Below the pieces are notes generated by a model that worked only from the letters and a program-made list of their open reading frames with translations, was not told the DNA's origin and did no database searches. Source: Pseudomonas tensinigenes (GTDB lineage Bacteria > Pseudomonadota > Gammaproteobacteria > Pseudomonadales > Pseudomonadaceae). From it: DNA of 64,000 nucleotides. The DNA lies in assembly GCF_014268445.2 (NCBI RefSeq), contig NZ_CP077089.1, positions 4,943,501 through 5,007,500 of the forward strand, in the 5' to 3' direction. The translations under genes were made by a program, and so were the position numbers. Shown one piece after another: positions 47,835 through 57,959 of the stretch (positions are counted from its first letter, which is position 1; each line of letters opens with the position of its first letter).

Positions 47835-49349
47835 TCAGTCCTTGTGTTTCTTCGCACGCTTGTCGGATTTCTCGAAAGCGTCTTCGAGTGCGCGGTTGAT
47901 CGTGCGCAGCACCTTGATCCGCGCCCAGCGCTTGTCATTGGCTTCGACCAGCGTCCATGGCGAGATCTCCGAGCTGGTGCGGTCGACCATATCGCCCACG
48001 GCGGCGCGATAGGCGTCCCACTTGTCGCGATTGCGCCAGTCGTCTTCGGTGATCTTGAAGCGCTTGAACGGGATCTCTTCGCGCGCCTGAAAACGCTCCA
48101 TCTGCGTGTCTTTATCAATGGCCAGCCAGAACTTCACAACGATCACGCCGGCGTCAGCCAATTGCTCTTCGAAATCGTTGATCTCGCCATAGGCGCGCAG
48201 CCAGTCGGCCGGCGTGCAGAAGCCTTCGACCCGCTCGACCAAGACCCGGCCGTACCAGGAGCGGTCGAACACGGTGAACTTGCCACGCGCCGGAATGTGC
48301 CGCCAAAAACGCCACAAATACGGCTGGGCTCTTTCTTCTTCGGTCGGTGCGGCAATCGGCACGATGTTGTACTGGCGCGGATCGAGCGCCGCCGCGACCC
48401 GACGGATCGCCCCGCCCTTGCCTGCCGCGTCGTTGCCTTCGAATACCGCGATCAGTGCGTGGCGACGCATACGTTTGTCGCGCATCAACCCGGACAGGCG
48501 CGCCTGCTCGGTGATCAGTTGTTCTTCGTAGTCTTTCTTCTCCAGGCGCTGGGTCAGGTCGAGGCTGTCGAGCAGGTTCAACTGATCGACCGGCGTGCCC
48601 AGCGGCGCGGCGCTGACATCGTGGGGATGTACGTCCGGACGCTTCAGCGCATTTTGCAAACCTTCGAGGAGAATCTTGCCGACCGCCAGGCTGCGGTAGT
48701 TGGCGTCGGCGCCTTCGATCACATGCCACGGCGCGTAATCACGGCTGGTACGGCGCAGCACGCGCTCGCCGTATTTGACGAACTTGTCGTAGGTCTCCGA
48801 CTGCTGCCAGTCCAGCGGGCTGATGCGCCAGCTGTGCAGCGGGTCATCGGCCAGCGCTTTGAGCCGGGCCTTCATCTGTTTCTTGGACAGGTGAAACCAG
48901 AATTTGAAGAGCAGCGCGCCTTCATCGCAGAGCATCTTTTCCAGACGCTCGGCGCCGGCAATCGCCTGATCCAGACGCGGATCCTTGAACAAGCCGTGCA
49001 CCCTGCCCTGCAGCATCTGGCTGTACCAGTTGCCGAAGAAAATCCCCATGCGCCCCTTGGCCGGGAGCATCCGCCAATAGCGCCACGCCGGTGGCCGCGA
49101 CAATTCCTCATCAGTCTGCTGATCGAAGGTGCGCACTTCGATCAGGCGTGGGTCCATCCACTCGTTGAGCAATTTTACCGTCTCGCCCTTGCCCGCACCC
49201 TCGATGCCGTTGATCAGAATGATCACCGGAAAACGCTTCTGCTGCTGCAATTCGAACTGGGCTTCGAGCAAGGCTTCACGCAATGCCGGGACGGCCGCCT
49301 CATAAGTGTCTTTGTCGATGGCGTGACCGATTTCAGCGGATTCAAACAT
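47835..49349 (-). CDS. pap: Polyphosphate:AMP phosphotransferase (two-domain PPK2)
   Basis: This 504-residue protein has two PPK2 domains. The first has INGIEGAGKGETVKLLNEW and a lid near EELSRPPAWRYWR. The second has FEGNDAAGKGGAIRRVAAAL and the lid EERAQPYLWRFWR, followed by DRSWYGRVLVERVEGF. Two-domain class II PPK2 enzymes phosphorylate AMP to ADP using polyphosphate. ATG 49349 has AAGGAG upstream; the longer frame to 49460 lacks homology. The first domain departs from the standard Walker A (GIEGAGKGE), and in known members the second carries the activity. Confidence 0.93.
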   Translation of the reverse strand: MFESAEIGHAIDKDTYEAAVPALREALLEAQFELQQQKRFPVIILINGIEGAGKGETVKLLNEWMDPRLIEVRTFDQQTDEELSRPPAWRYWRMLPAKGRMGIFFGNWYSQMLQGRVHGLFKDPRLDQAIAGAERLEKMLCDEGALLFKFWFHLSKKQMKARLKALADDPLHSWRISPLDWQQSETYDKFVKYGERVLRRTSRDYAPWHVIEGADANYRSLAVGKILLEGLQNALKRPDVHPHDVSAAPLGTPVDQLNLLDSLDLTQRLEKKDYEEQLITEQARLSGLMRDKRMRRHALIAVFEGNDAAGKGGAIRRVAAALDPRQYNIVPIAAPTEEERAQPYLWRFWRHIPARGKFTVFDRSWYGRVLVERVEGFCTPADWLRAYGEINDFEEQLADAGVIVVKFWLAIDKDTQMERFQAREEIPFKRFKITEDDWRNRDKWDAYRAAVGDMVDRTSSEISPWTLVEANDKRWARIKVLRTINRALEDAFEKSDKRAKKHKD

Positions 49350-49520
49350 AGGACGGCTCCTTCCAGGATTCAGCAAGACTAGCGGATTGGGCACAGCAGC
49401 GGCGCAGAAATTCCCGCGGGTGGCGGATTGTCCGCCAGTCTCGGCGACAAGCCTTGCCATGGATCAAGCAACGCCTGCGCGATCGGCTAGAATGGCCGCC
49501 TTGTCGTTGCCGAGCCTGCC

Positions 49521-51500
49521 ATGAAAGCCGTATTGCCCCACGCCCAACTCGACTGGGATGACCAGGGACGCCCGCGTTCGCGGGTCTTCGATGACGTGTA
49601 TTTTTCCGACAAATCAGGTCTGGATGAAACCCGTTATGTGTTCCTCGAACAAAACCGTCTGGCCGAGCGCTTTGCGGCGTTGCCGGCAAGCGGTCGGTTG
49701 GTTATTGGTGAAACCGGCTTCGGCACCGGGCTGAATTTTCTCTGTGCCTGGCAGTTGTTCGAGCAACACGCCGTCGCCGGTGCTCGGCTGCATTTTGTCA
49801 GCGTCGAAAAATACCCGCTGAGCCCGGCAGACTTGCAGCGGGCCTTGGCCTTGTGGCCGGAACTCAAGCCGCTGGCCGATCAGTTGCTGCGCCATTACGT
49901 GGCGATCCATGCCGGTTTTCAGCGCATCACTCTGGCCAACGGCCGCGTGACGCTGACGCTGTTGATCGGCGATGCACTGGAGCAACTGCCGCAGCTCGAT
50001 GCGCAGATCGATGCGTGGTTTCTCGACGGCTTTGCTCCGGCGAAAAATCCCGACATGTGGACCGCCGAACTGTTCGTCGAACTGGCGCGACTGGCGGCAC
50101 CCGGCTCGACCATCAGCACCTTCACCAGCACCGGTTGGGTGCGCCGCTTGCTCAACGCCGCCGGGTTCAAAATGAAACGCACGCCAGGCATCGGCCACAA
50201 GTGGGAAATCCTCCGGGGCGAGTTCCTCGGCTGGCCGGCGGAGGTGACGCCGCCGGCGCCGGAAAAACCCTGGTTCGCTCGGCCTGCACTGATCGCGGCT
50301 GAACGTAGAGCGCTGGTGATTGGCGCCGGTCTCGCCGGATGTGCTACGGCGTCCAGTCTGGCGGCTCGCGGCTGGCAGGTCACATTGCTCGAACGCCATG
50401 CAGCCGTGGCGCAAGAAGCCTCGGGCAATCCACAGGGCGTGCTGTACCTGAAACTGTCCGCCCATGGCACGGCGCTGTCGCAGCTGATTGTCAGCGGTTT
50501 CGGTTACACCCGACGCCTGCTGGAAACCCTGCAACGCGGCACCGACTGGGACGACTGCGGCGTGCTGCAACTGGCATTCAATGCCAAGGAAGCCGAGCGC
50601 CACGCGCAATTGGCGCAAGCCTTCCCGGAAGATCTGTTGCAATGGCTTGATCAGCCCGCGGCGCAGGCCCGCGCCGGTGTCGGTCTGGCCCATGGCGGCT
50701 TGTTCTACCCCGAAGGTGGCTGGGTGCATCCGCCCGCGCTCTGTCAGGCGCAAGCGGCGCAGCCAAACATCGAACTGCTCAGTCATCGCGAAGTGCTGGA
50801 AATACGCAAGGTCGATGATCAGTGGCAAGCCTTCGACGGCGAATGCCTACTCGCCAGTGCCCCCGTAGTCGTGTTGGCCGGTGCTGCCGAGATCAAGCGT
50901 TTTGCGCAAAGCGCCGAACTGCCACTCAAGCGCATTCGTGGGCAGATCACCCGTTTGGTGCAGACCGAACAGAGCCAGGGATTGGCTACAGTCGTCTGCG
51001 CTGAAGGCTACGTCGCCCCTGCACGATTGGGCGAACACACCCTCGGTGCCAGTTTCGACTTCAATAGTGATGACCTCACCCCGACCACCGCCGAACACCA
51101 GGGCAATCTGGCAATGCTTGCTGAGATCTCCGCTGATCTGGTCGCGCGCCTGACCATCAGCGAGCAGGATGTCGACAACCTTGAGGGGCGCGCCGCGTTC
51201 CGCTGCACCAGCCCGGACTACCTGCCGATCGTCGGTCCGCTGGCCGACCGCGGCGCTTTCATCCAGGCATACGCGGTATTGAGCAAGGATGCCCGGCAAG
51301 TGCCGGACATCGCCTGCCCCTGGCTCGACGGCTTATACGTCAACAGCGGTCATGGCTCGCGCGGTCTGATCACCGCGCCGCTGTCCGGCGAATTGCTCGC
51401 CGCCTGGCTGAACGATGAGCCGTTGCCCCTGCCCAGAAGCGTGGCCGAGGCCTGCCACCCCAACCGATTTGCGTTGCGTGAGTTGATACGCGGCCGATAA
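49521..51500 (+). CDS. mnmC: Bifunctional tRNA mnm5s2U methyltransferase / FAD oxidoreductase MnmC
   Basis: This 659-residue enzyme finishes 5-methylaminomethyl-2-thiouridine at tRNA U34. The N-terminal MnmD methyltransferase half has GETGFGTGLNFLCAW and DAWFLDGFAPAKNPDMW. The C-terminal oxidoreductase half has VIGAGLAGCATASSLAARGW and SRGLITAPLSGELLA, typical of DAO-type FAD enzymes that remove the carboxymethyl group. ATG 49521 gives the usual Pseudomonas length. It is divergent from pap and ends 4 bases from the convergent NEL ligase gene. Confidence 0.96.
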   Translation: MKAVLPHAQLDWDDQGRPRSRVFDDVYFSDKSGLDETRYVFLEQNRLAERFAALPASGRLVIGETGFGTGLNFLCAWQLFEQHAVAGARLHFVSVEKYPLSPADLQRALALWPELKPLADQLLRHYVAIHAGFQRITLANGRVTLTLLIGDALEQLPQLDAQIDAWFLDGFAPAKNPDMWTAELFVELARLAAPGSTISTFTSTGWVRRLLNAAGFKMKRTPGIGHKWEILRGEFLGWPAEVTPPAPEKPWFARPALIAAERRALVIGAGLAGCATASSLAARGWQVTLLERHAAVAQEASGNPQGVLYLKLSAHGTALSQLIVSGFGYTRRLLETLQRGTDWDDCGVLQLAFNAKEAERHAQLAQAFPEDLLQWLDQPAAQARAGVGLAHGGLFYPEGGWVHPPALCQAQAAQPNIELLSHREVLEIRKVDDQWQAFDGECLLASAPVVVLAGAAEIKRFAQSAELPLKRIRGQITRLVQTEQSQGLATVVCAEGYVAPARLGEHTLGASFDFNSDDLTPTTAEHQGNLAMLAEISADLVARLTISEQDVDNLEGRAAFRCTSPDYLPIVGPLADRGAFIQAYAVLSKDARQVPDIACPWLDGLYVNSGHGSRGLITAPLSGELLAAWLNDEPLPLPRSVAEACHPNRFALRELIRGR

Positions 51501-51504
51501 AACC

Positions 51505-54500
51505 TTACGCCTCGGGCATCACACAGATGCCCAGATCCATCAGGCGTAACGCGTCCTCGGTCAGGCGCTCGAGCACCGCTTCCTCTGCCTGCTCCCGCTC
51601 GAGTCTGATTGCCTCGGCCTGGCTGAGAAAATCGGCCGAGGTCAGGCTCTGCGCTTGTTCGTATGCTGCATTCATCCGATCCGGGAAGACTTCATTGATG
51701 CTGGCGAATTGTCGGGGGAACGTGCGCTGGAGGTAATCGCACCAGAACGGTTGACGCAGCATGAATCTCAGCCATTCGGATGACAGCTCAGCGGTGTCGA
51801 CCATGTTCTTTGCCCGCTCCAGATCCGCCTGGCTCACTTTGGCCAGGACCGAAAACAGCATGTTGCGCGGTTGCCCCGGCAGGTCAAGCTGATCGGCAAG
51901 ACCGATGCGAAAAGCGAGGTTGACTTCCAGTGGATCGACGGTCGGGTTCTTGCGCACGTGGTCTTGAGCGATCTGGTTCAGCTTGTCCAGCCTGAACAGG
52001 CCCCGACCGAGCTGGAGCAAAGGTCTGGCCGTGATAATGCGGCCACCCGCAAGGTTGGTCAGCTTGTCGACTTCCACCGCGACCTCGAGATGGCTGAAGT
52101 TGAGCGCCGCCGAATCTGTACAGTTTATCGGGTTGGCCGCCTGGTTCAGCACTTGCTCGCACAGGTCCGCATCGGACTCGGCGGCCTCGAGCACTGCCCA
52201 CACCCGTCGGTGCATGTCGTGACTGACCTTCTCCGAATCCGCCGTGTTGCCGAGTTCGGACAACAACTGGAACAAACCCTCAGCCTTGGGCTCATCCTTG
52301 AAGGCTGTCCAGATGCGATTACGCCGCCCCCACTCGGCGCCGGCGCCTTCCTTGAACCACAGCGCACGCGCCTTCTGTTCGTCGAGACGGGCGATATCAT
52401 TTTCCAGATAGCCCATACCGATGCCAACGTTGTTTCGATAATCGGCCAGGTGCGTGCTGCTTGCCAGCGACAAGGGATTACCTCGCAAGTTGACGGCGCG
52501 GCTGAAACCTCTGGAGGTCTTGAACAACCAGTCCGGCAAATCCCTGATGTTGTTATCACGCAGATCCACCCAGTCCAGAACGGGCAATCGCGCCAGGCCC
52601 TTGGGCAATTCGGTAGCCTGTGTCTCGCGCAGGGACAGCGTGCACAGATCCAGCATCTTGCTCACGTCCAGGGTCGCCCCCAACGGATTACCGTTCAGAT
52701 TCAAGAGGTGCAGCGTGCGCAAGTTGCCCAACTTCGCCAGGGTGTGTTCGGTCAGCTTGATCTGGTTGCCCGCGAGGCTCAACCGGGACAGATGGGGCAG
52801 GTGCGACAATACCTCGGGCAAGCGGGTGAGTTTGTTGCTGTCGAGTTCCAGAGACTCGACTTGCTTGAATGACTTGAGGAAATAAACAAGATCGTCATCC
52901 TGGTCCATGTTCTTCAGCGACAAATGCTTTACATGGTCGAAGTTCAGCCCTGAAGGCAAAGTCGGCAATTTTCCCACACGCATCCCGTCAAGATTCAGCG
53001 CGTAGACGGATTTGCCACTTGCATCGTTCACCGTGAAAAGTCGTCGGAACCCATCCTCTATCTGCTCAGCCGTCGACTTGCGACTTTGCCGTACTTCTCG
53101 CAAATCGCCACCGAGCGCCTTCATCGCGACTCGATCCTCACTCCAGACGTCCAGTACGTCGCGCAGTTGCTCGCGTTCACGGCGCAACGCTTTTACCCGG
53201 ATCGCGCGGGTCAGCGCGTCGGTGCCCAACCCATCGATGAATTCGCTGGCCTGTGCCTCGGAAAAGCGCGGATAGAGTTTTCTCACCTTGTGCAGTAGCG
53301 CCCGCGGATGAGCGGTCGCGGTCGATGCATGATCGGCTTGAATACACGCGACTTCGGCGGCCGGCGCCGCAAATTTGCCATCGGTCAATAGCCGGGCACT
53401 GGCCTCACGATCATCCAGCGCAACCTCCAGCAGTTGTTTGCGCAGCTGCGCACTGTCAGCGCTGACCGGATCGGCAAAACCGGCAGCGTTACGCTGGCGC
53501 GACGGGAGTGCCTTGAGGATGGCGGCATAGAGGTCGTCGGGACCCGCGGCCACGCGACCGAGGGATTTACCGTCGCCGGCGAACACTTCATAACCGCCAC
53601 CGGACTTGACCAGCGTGCACGTATTCAACGGTGTCGCCGACTCACTGCCGATGGCCTCCAGCACTGGCCCGGTCAGGGTCTTGTCACGCAGCGCAAGACG
53701 CAGTCCCGTGTCCCAGCCACTCAATCCCTGTAGTAACCCGATAGTCAGTTTTTCGCTGTCGGCATTGGCGACCTGCGGCATGTGCAGCCCACTCAGCGCA
53801 CGATCAAGACGCACCTGCGCAGTGGCGTTGCGGACTTTCTGTGCGAGGCGCAAAGGCACCCGCCCGGTCGAGCGCAAATGGATGCGCTCGACACTCGACG
53901 CCTGATCGATCAAACGCTGGGCATAGCGCGCAGGGATGTCGGCAAAGACGCTGCGCAACTTCTTCACCTCGTCAGTATCGCTTTGGTCATAACCTTGGTA
54001 CATCTGCTCGAAAACCGAACGACGATCCGCTTTCAAAGCCGCACCCAGATTTCTCGCCAGCGCCTGCCTTTCGCTGTCGGCATTGGGCCTGGTCCCCAGC
54101 AACGTATCGACTTCTTCCTGATAGAGGCCATCGATCACCGTTTGAAGCAATTGACCGCTCTCCAACTGGTCCTGGCTGACAACCACACTGAGGGTGTCAT
54201 CGGCAATGCGGGTGGCCGGATACCTGGCCGTGACGTTGGCGTCGTCATCGATGACCTCAATATAACGATCAGTCGGCCAGCCCGGCAGTTTCGGCAGACC
54301 GTGCAGTTGTTCCTGCAACGGCTGGCCAGAATGCGTTTCACCTTTTTCCAGCTCACGGATAAGTTGGCGCAGCTGGCGTCCGATGCGCAGCCGCTCCACG
54401 CTGTCGCGCAGCCGCACCGGCAGCGCCAGATTGTCGCTAAAGGCGCGGTATAACTCATCGTGGGTGACACCACTCAGTCGGCGCACAATGTCGATATCGC

Positions 54501-56340
54501 TGTCGACGAATTCACTCAGATGCGGGTCCATGCGCTTGAGGGTATAGGCCGCGCTGTTCCACTGTGCAGGATCTTCAGCGGCAAATCGCCAGCCGCCCTC
54601 GACATGTCGCTCAAGCTCGGGGACATAGGCTTGCAAGCGCTGGGGATGGGCCAGGCGCCAGCGATGGGTCTGCGTATCGATGGCCCCGGAAACGATTCGA
54701 TGATCGACGCGGCCGACGATATTGCCGCTGATCTCGTATAACTCTTCGGAGTCAGCGGCCACCGTAAACCCCACAGGCAGCCGATGCTCATAGCTCGCAA
54801 GATCAGGCTTCCACAGCCGCGGTTTGCCAAGCGCATTGGTGACAGCACTGAACTGCCCGAAAAACTCCGGATGGCCACGAACCAGTTTGCGTCCAAGCGT
54901 CCCCACCACCTTCTGTCCGGCGCCAAAAGCCGCCATCAAGGCAATATTTTCCGCCACGCTCAACAGGTGAGAAAACGCCTGCTGGTGGTCGCCGCGACGC
55001 CAGTCCTCGACACCCTCGTATACCTCCGCCAACAGTTGTCCGACCGCGACGCCCATCATCAATTGCCCCACGACTGGCACAAAAAACCCGGCCACCGAGG
55101 CAATCGTCACGCCCATCTGAAGAAAATCGAGCAGGCGTTTCTGGCGCACGTCTTCATCGATGTCAGCGGTCGGCACCGCGAGTTTTCGGGCGTCGAGTTG
55201 CAGTTTGCCGACGTGGCTCTGCACCATGAATTCGAACAGTGGCACGGTGATCGGCAACTGCCTGATGTGCCCCAGATCCGCCGTATCGGCGAAGGTCTTG
55301 AAGAAGTCCGCCTTGTCATCTTCGTCGATGCTGTTGGCGAAATAGTCCTTGTAGCTTTTCACCTTCAATTGCTGCGTGAGGTACTGCTTGAACGCGGTAA
55401 AGGTTGGGTATTCATACAGGGGCCTTTCGGGCTCGTTGGCCATGTACACCAGGCACCATTGATCCGGATACAACTCGAACGAGCGAGCAGAAAACACCAC
55501 CACGCCCCAGATACAGCTGTCGAGTATCTCGATGCCTTGCATGATCAACGGCCGTTGCTGGTATTGCAGGGTTTTCGCTGACACCACGCCATCAGCGGCA
55601 ATCAGGCTTTGTATCGTCTGCACGCCTGCCGGTGTGATGTGTTGTCTGAGCCCGGCCAGATGCATGTCCAGTTGCAGCAGGTGTTTTTTCATCGTCGCGA
55701 TGTCGCGGGTCATCGCGCTGGTCGCTACGACCTCGCCGGCACTGTCCTTGAGGCCGAACACTGCCTGGAAATGTTCCTGATAGCGCTTTCCCAGATCCAG
55801 TTCCCGACAGAACCTGGCAAACGACGCCGGGGTCAACCCAGGCACGCCTGCGGGCCTACTGGCCACGCGCACCAGGCTGCCGACGGGATAGTCGTCAGCT
55901 TCCTCGTCCTCACTGAAGTTCTGCATCGCCGCTTGCAATAACGTCTGGGTGGCATGCGGAACCGTTTCAATCGCCTCGCCATCGGTGGAAGTCGGCGGGC
56001 AACCGCAATCGGGGCCCGGCAGACTCAACAGGTCTTTCTCGACGTCGAATAGCGCTGACCACTTGCTGCTCAGCGCACGGGTCAACTCGGTTTTGCAGAA
56101 CGTGTTCAAAGGCGTGAGCCGCAGCAGGTCCTTGTCGACCTGCAGTTGAGAGACGTGCAAGTCTCGCGCGGTTTGATCGAGCGCGACCAAGGTGGCGGCC
56201 GAACTCTTGAGCAGCAAGTCGGGCAGGCTCTTTTGCAATGCCTCGGCGCTGTCCAGATCGCCGGTGGCTTCGAGCAAGGCGCTGAAAATCCCGTTCTGAG
56301 TCAGCGCCGGCGCTACGGATTTTTTCTGTGTAGTGATCAT
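51505..56340 (-). CDS. DUF6543-LRR-NEL type E3 ubiquitin ligase effector
   Basis: This 1611-residue protein has three recognisable parts. Residues 1-450 are a DUF6543 (dermonecrotic-toxin-like) region ending in a hydrophobic stretch (about 409-438, MGVTIASVAGFFVPVVGQLM). Residues about 1115-1290 hold leucine-rich repeats such as LESLELDSNKLTRLPEVL-type units. Residues about 1320-1611 match the NEL ligase fold of IpaH/SspH: NCTDSAALNF puts Cys1407 and Asp1409 at the C-x-D catalytic motif, followed by QLGRGLFRLDKLNQIAQDHV. NEL enzymes ubiquitinate host-cell proteins, so the target is probably eukaryotic. No signal peptide is visible and no secretion genes lie nearby. ATG 56340 is preferred to TTG 56346. 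Confidence 0.9.
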   Translation of the reverse strand: MITTQKKSVAPALTQNGIFSALLEATGDLDSAEALQKSLPDLLLKSSAATLVALDQTARDLHVSQLQVDKDLLRLTPLNTFCKTELTRALSSKWSALFDVEKDLLSLPGPDCGCPPTSTDGEAIETVPHATQTLLQAAMQNFSEDEEADDYPVGSLVRVASRPAGVPGLTPASFARFCRELDLGKRYQEHFQAVFGLKDSAGEVVATSAMTRDIATMKKHLLQLDMHLAGLRQHITPAGVQTIQSLIAADGVVSAKTLQYQQRPLIMQGIEILDSCIWGVVVFSARSFELYPDQWCLVYMANEPERPLYEYPTFTAFKQYLTQQLKVKSYKDYFANSIDEDDKADFFKTFADTADLGHIRQLPITVPLFEFMVQSHVGKLQLDARKLAVPTADIDEDVRQKRLLDFLQMGVTIASVAGFFVPVVGQLMMGVAVGQLLAEVYEGVEDWRRGDHQQAFSHLLSVAENIALMAAFGAGQKVVGTLGRKLVRGHPEFFGQFSAVTNALGKPRLWKPDLASYEHRLPVGFTVAADSEELYEISGNIVGRVDHRIVSGAIDTQTHRWRLAHPQRLQAYVPELERHVEGGWRFAAEDPAQWNSAAYTLKRMDPHLSEFVDSDIDIVRRLSGVTHDELYRAFSDNLALPVRLRDSVERLRIGRQLRQLIRELEKGETHSGQPLQEQLHGLPKLPGWPTDRYIEVIDDDANVTARYPATRIADDTLSVVVSQDQLESGQLLQTVIDGLYQEEVDTLLGTRPNADSERQALARNLGAALKADRRSVFEQMYQGYDQSDTDEVKKLRSVFADIPARYAQRLIDQASSVERIHLRSTGRVPLRLAQKVRNATAQVRLDRALSGLHMPQVANADSEKLTIGLLQGLSGWDTGLRLALRDKTLTGPVLEAIGSESATPLNTCTLVKSGGGYEVFAGDGKSLGRVAAGPDDLYAAILKALPSRQRNAAGFADPVSADSAQLRKQLLEVALDDREASARLLTDGKFAAPAAEVACIQADHASTATAHPRALLHKVRKLYPRFSEAQASEFIDGLGTDALTRAIRVKALRREREQLRDVLDVWSEDRVAMKALGGDLREVRQSRKSTAEQIEDGFRRLFTVNDASGKSVYALNLDGMRVGKLPTLPSGLNFDHVKHLSLKNMDQDDDLVYFLKSFKQVESLELDSNKLTRLPEVLSHLPHLSRLSLAGNQIKLTEHTLAKLGNLRTLHLLNLNGNPLGATLDVSKMLDLCTLSLRETQATELPKGLARLPVLDWVDLRDNNIRDLPDWLFKTSRGFSRAVNLRGNPLSLASSTHLADYRNNVGIGMGYLENDIARLDEQKARALWFKEGAGAEWGRRNRIWTAFKDEPKAEGLFQLLSELGNTADSEKVSHDMHRRVWAVLEAAESDADLCEQVLNQAANPINCTDSAALNFSHLEVAVEVDKLTNLAGGRIITARPLLQLGRGLFRLDKLNQIAQDHVRKNPTVDPLEVNLAFRIGLADQLDLPGQPRNMLFSVLAKVSQADLERAKNMVDTAELSSEWLRFMLRQPFWCDYLQRTFPRQFASINEVFPDRMNAAYEQAQSLTSADFLSQAEAIRLEREQAEEAVLERLTEDALRLMDLGICVMPEA

Positions 56341-56590
56341 CGGCAATAGTCCTTTATTGCAGGATTGAGGTTTAACCCTACCAATACAAAGTCAAATAAA
56401 ACACTTTTAACTTATATTTTTCGTCCGTATCAAAACCGGCATATTTCGCCGTTGACAGTGCGGTATCCATTTATATCCGGCATTCAAAATACTGCTAAAC
56501 CCGACCGGCAAACCATTGAATAATGGCGTTATTCCTGAGCAACACTTGCGCCTACCATGGAAGTTCAATTCAAGGAACGAGTTTACTGAC

Positions 56591-57931
56591 ATGCTCCCAT
56601 CAGCAACGGATACACCCGTCAATATCAAACACCTGCACACTGCAAAAACAATTGAACATTACCTGTCGGAAAAACTGGCCAATGCAGATAAAAGGAAAAT
56701 CACCGAGTATCGAGAAACCCTTGAACAGGCACATCCCTACCAGGTTTTTTTCGACAACTTGTTAGCCCCGCTTAAAACCCCGGAGGACTTCTGCAAGCAA
56801 CGACTTCAGGAGGCATTGCAAAATAAATACAACAGTCAGCTCAATCCCCAGGACTTGATCAGGCTCCAGCCCCGGCATTCCGTGAGCAAGGCGATGCCTC
56901 TCTACACCTTGCTCGACGCTGCAATGTTGAACTTCACCGACATCGAAACAGCAGCGCATTATTTTTCCGACGATAGCGAGACACTCACTGACGCTCAAGA
57001 CATACCAACCGAGGGCTCCACGAACACCAGGATTGGCGCCCGCCAATTCGCTGCATTGAGCCGCTCGCTAGATCTCGGCATGCAGTATCAAAACTACATA
57101 TCGCGAACTTTCAACGTGTCTTCAGTCAAATTGAACGCTCAGCGTCTGGCAAAACTCAACATGAAGTTGGCGGCCTATAGCAAATACTTCAGCAATGACA
57201 TCCATCAATCCCTGTGGTTCATGCTGAAAAACCTGAGCCGCGGATCGGCAGACATTGCCAACGGGGATAGTTTTAACAATTCACCCCTCCAGTTGTATTC
57301 GGTACAACTGTTTGGCAAGTATCTTGTAGACGCGGTTTTAATTACCTGTCGCCTGACAGATCAATCAACCCAGGACCGCTACCTGTTATATGTACCTAAT
57401 GATACGGGCCCCGGTTTTTACCTCAACCCTGACGAAGACAACTGCAGAATCACCCTGGCGGTCAAGCTGCTCGGGCAATCCCCATTGCGCAAACTGTTCG
57501 CCTCCCGACTGCCCAAAACAGATCAGAATGGGTTTCTGACAAGTCACTTGTCTTCCATCTCGTTTATTGACGACATTACGTTTCAGCCGTTAAAACAGCG
57601 GTTGTTCGAATACATCGCCAGTCGGCATCTGGATACATTTCTCGCCGATGCCAGGCAGTGCGCCGTTCCCGTAGCGGACATCAGCAGCTCAAACCATCAA
57701 CAGCGGCGAGAGCCCCCTGAGCTTCAACAACGCCGAATGCTCTGCGAATCACTGACTGACGATTTCAGCAAGCGTCTGCGCACCTGCGCAACGGATGCGC
57801 TTATAAGCGAAGTGTTTAGTGGCGTAGAAGGCTGGACGTCCGCTGAAAAGTTGCATGCGATCCATCAACTGTTGGATCTCAAGGAAAAGTCATCCTTGGC
57901 CGGTGATGTTGAGCCAACAGCAGCCTTATAA
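56591..57931 (+). CDS. Stand-alone DUF6543 protein
   Basis: This 446-residue protein is a divergent relative of the first 450 residues of the adjacent NEL ligase. Matching blocks include FCKQRLQEAL, TLLDAAMLNF, SRSLDLGMQYQNY, DARQCAVPVADI and EVFSGVEGW. It lacks the hydrophobic stretch present in the large protein and has no repeats or ligase domain. ATG 56591 is used; TTG 56516 would add 25 residues. The gene is AT-rich relative to the core genome. It could be an independent effector, a regulator or a truncated toxin remnant; the sequence does not decide. It is divergent from the NEL gene, with 250 bases between. Confidence 0.75.
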   Translation: MLPSATDTPVNIKHLHTAKTIEHYLSEKLANADKRKITEYRETLEQAHPYQVFFDNLLAPLKTPEDFCKQRLQEALQNKYNSQLNPQDLIRLQPRHSVSKAMPLYTLLDAAMLNFTDIETAAHYFSDDSETLTDAQDIPTEGSTNTRIGARQFAALSRSLDLGMQYQNYISRTFNVSSVKLNAQRLAKLNMKLAAYSKYFSNDIHQSLWFMLKNLSRGSADIANGDSFNNSPLQLYSVQLFGKYLVDAVLITCRLTDQSTQDRYLLYVPNDTGPGFYLNPDEDNCRITLAVKLLGQSPLRKLFASRLPKTDQNGFLTSHLSSISFIDDITFQPLKQRLFEYIASRHLDTFLADARQCAVPVADISSSNHQQRREPPELQQRRMLCESLTDDFSKRLRTCATDALISEVFSGVEGWTSAEKLHAIHQLLDLKEKSSLAGDVEPTAAL

Positions 57932-57959
57932 CTTATCGTTCTAAAACTCCATTTCCCGA

